This document shows, piece after piece, positions 7,886 through 9,250 of a stretch of DNA of 9,250 nt (its first letter is position 1; the number at the start of each line of letters is the position of its first letter). The notes under the pieces are model-generated. The model had not been told where the DNA came from and did not search any database. It saw nothing but the letters and a program-made list of their open reading frames with translations. The translations under genes and the position numbers were made by a program. The stretch is from UBA2256 sp964453055 (GTDB lineage: Bacteria; Spirochaetota; Spirochaetia; Treponematales; Rectinemataceae): positions 1 through 9,250 of the forward strand of contig CAYVOD010000067.1 in the NCBI GenBank assembly GCA_964453055.1, given 5' to 3'.

Positions 7886-9244
7886 TCAAAGCGATCCGAT
7901 CAGAATCGAGTAAAAGGCCGCGCATCGTTCGAGGTCGGTCACTTTTACTCTCTCGTTGGCCGCGTGCACGCGGGCGAGATCCTCCTGGGTTTGGGGAAGG
8001 GCCGTGAATCGATAAATCGCTTCCGTAAGGTCTTTGTAGTGTTTTGTGTCGGTGGCCGCGCTGAAAAGAAAGGGAAGGCAAAACGCTTCAGGGTGTGAGC
8101 GGGACAGGGCGTTTTCGATAAAACCCCAGCCCTCGTGGCCGACGGAGGATTCTTTGGAGGCTTCCACAATCTGGCCTTCGTGCTTTGCGGCGACCTCTGC
8201 GCCGAAGGGGGATACCAGCGCGTTCAATCTATCGATGATCCAGGATGAGCTTTCGCCAGGCAGTATGCGCACGTTGAGCGTCGCCCGGGCTTTCTCGGCC
8301 AGGACGTTCTCCTTGGGGCTTCCCTCCAGCATCGTGCAGGCCACGGTGCTGCGGATAAGGGCGTTCGTCGTAGGCGTGGCGGAAAAAGCGGCTTTTATAA
8401 AAGGCCCCGTCAGTCCCGCGAACCTGAAAAACAGCCTGTACGGCTGCGCGGAGACTGTCGACAAGCGCCTTAAAAACGAGGAAAGGGTTCCCGTTATTCT
8501 AGCCGGAAATGGTCTTTTTTGAATTGCGATGATCGCTTTGGCTAGATTGGCCGTGGCGCTGTCCTTGGGAGGCATGGAAGCGTGGCCGCCTTTGCCTTTG
8601 GTGGTCAGCAGAAGATCGGCGTAGCCTTTTTCCGCCACGCCGATCAAGGCCAGAGGGCGTTGGGCGAAGGAGAGCATGCCTGTAGATATAGGACCGCCCT
8701 CATCCAGGAGAAAAGAAGCTTTCACCCCATCCTCGGCCAGGCTGCGCGCTATCGCTCGAGCCCCTCGCGTGCCACCCGTTTCCTCGTCTCCGCCGAAGGC
8801 GAAGTAGATGGTTCGGCGCGGCTTGAATCCCTGGGCTATCAGCAGTTCTGCCGCCTCCATGATCGAAGCCATGAGAACCTTGATATCCTGGCTTCCTCTT
8901 CCCCAGAGTTCCCCGTCGACGATGGTCCCGGAAAACGGGGGTTGTTTCCATGCCTCGGTATTCCCCTCGGGAACCACGTCGAAGTGCGCGCAGAGAATCG
9001 CCGGAGACAGGTTCGGATCGCTTCCTTCCCAGGTGTAGAGAAGCGCCCGGTCCGAGGGCTTCTCGAGCCTCAGGGCCTGGTGGAGTTTGGGGAAGAGCAA
9101 AGGCAACTCTTCGATGAGTCCGTTAAAAGCCTCATCGGATTCCTCCCCCGCTGTATAGGATGAGACTGTCGCGAACCGGATAAGGCGGGAAAGCTTTTTC
9201 GCCAGGTCAGGGAATGTCGGGACTTTATTTTCGGTGTTTGTCAT
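7886..9244 (-). CDS. M20-family metallopeptidase, CPS1/PM20D1-like
   Basis: This is a two-zinc M20 hydrolase; relatives include yeast carboxypeptidase S and PM20D1, which cleaves or forms N-acyl amino acids, plus aminoacylases and Gly-Xaa carboxypeptidases. The 452-residue protein carries the metal and catalytic set: His87 and Asp89 in AHFDVVP, bridging Asp120 in GRGSQD, Glu154 (base) and Glu155 in GGDEETGG, Asp181 in DEGGPI and His402 in TKHYKD. The dimerisation domain has GGHASMPP (219-226), with His221 as the residue that completes the partner active site. NALIRST (294-300) and IYRFTAL (410-416) also look like PM20D1. No signal peptide is seen, so it is cytosolic. The ATG at 9244 is accepted although only six upstream bases are visible. 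It may share a transcript with the DOMON/b561 pair 52 bp downstream. The substrate is unknown; releasing amino acids from peptides or acyl conjugates is most likely. Confidence 0.9.
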   Translation of the reverse strand: MTNTENKVPTFPDLAKKLSRLIRFATVSSYTAGEESDEAFNGLIEELPLLFPKLHQALRLEKPSDRALLYTWEGSDPNLSPAILCAHFDVVPEGNTEAWKQPPFSGTIVDGELWGRGSQDIKVLMASIMEAAELLIAQGFKPRRTIYFAFGGDEETGGTRGARAIARSLAEDGVKASFLLDEGGPISTGMLSFAQRPLALIGVAEKGYADLLLTTKGKGGHASMPPKDSATANLAKAIIAIQKRPFPARITGTLSSFLRRLSTVSAQPYRLFFRFAGLTGPFIKAAFSATPTTNALIRSTVACTMLEGSPKENVLAEKARATLNVRILPGESSSWIIDRLNALVSPFGAEVAAKHEGQIVEASKESSVGHEGWGFIENALSRSHPEAFCLPFLFSAATDTKHYKDLTEAIYRFTALPQTQEDLARVHAANERVKVTDLERCAAFYSILIGSL

Positions 9245-9250
9245 GATGAG

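Overview
The window is GC-rich, densely packed bacterial chromosome with two blocks that face each other. On the plus strand are glmS (amino-sugar synthesis) and then a complete five-gene branched-chain amino acid ABC transporter, livJ-H-M-G-F. On the minus strand are an M20-family metallopeptidase of the CPS1/PM20D1 type, an exported DOMON-domain protein and a small cytochrome b561-like membrane protein. The blocks converge at about 6874, where only one base separates the livF and b561-like stop codons. No gene is visibly broken, and no insertion sequence, CRISPR array, tRNA or rRNA was seen.

The organism cannot be fixed from this stretch. The lipoprotein-type solute-binding protein, strong AGGAGG-type ribosome binding sites on the plus strand and the b561/DOMON pair fit an envelope-rich bacterium. 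A spirochaete is one possible guess from the general look of the proteins, with low confidence.

Region by region: 1-347 has no convincing gene but holds several inverted repeats, a direct repeat and a plausible glmS promoter. 348-2183 is glmS, with its start fixed by the catalytic N-terminal cysteine. 2184-2310 contains a good sigma70-like promoter for the liv operon, whose -10 box sits at the centre of a perfect 8+8 bp inverted repeat (a likely operator). 2311-6873 is the liv operon. A very stable hairpin lies between livJ and livH and probably sets the excess of binding protein over membrane components. From livH onward the genes are 1-13 bp apart or overlap.

6875-9244 is the leftward block. 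The DOMON protein and the b561-like protein overlap by a TTGA junction and look like a two-subunit version of the CYBDOM proteins best known from eukaryotes. They carry predicted heme ligands Met77/His171 (DOMON) and His7/His72 plus His38/His109 (b561), so they would form a short electron path across the membrane. This pair is the most interesting content. The rest is ordinary core metabolism and transport, and I see no strong evidence for an entirely new system.
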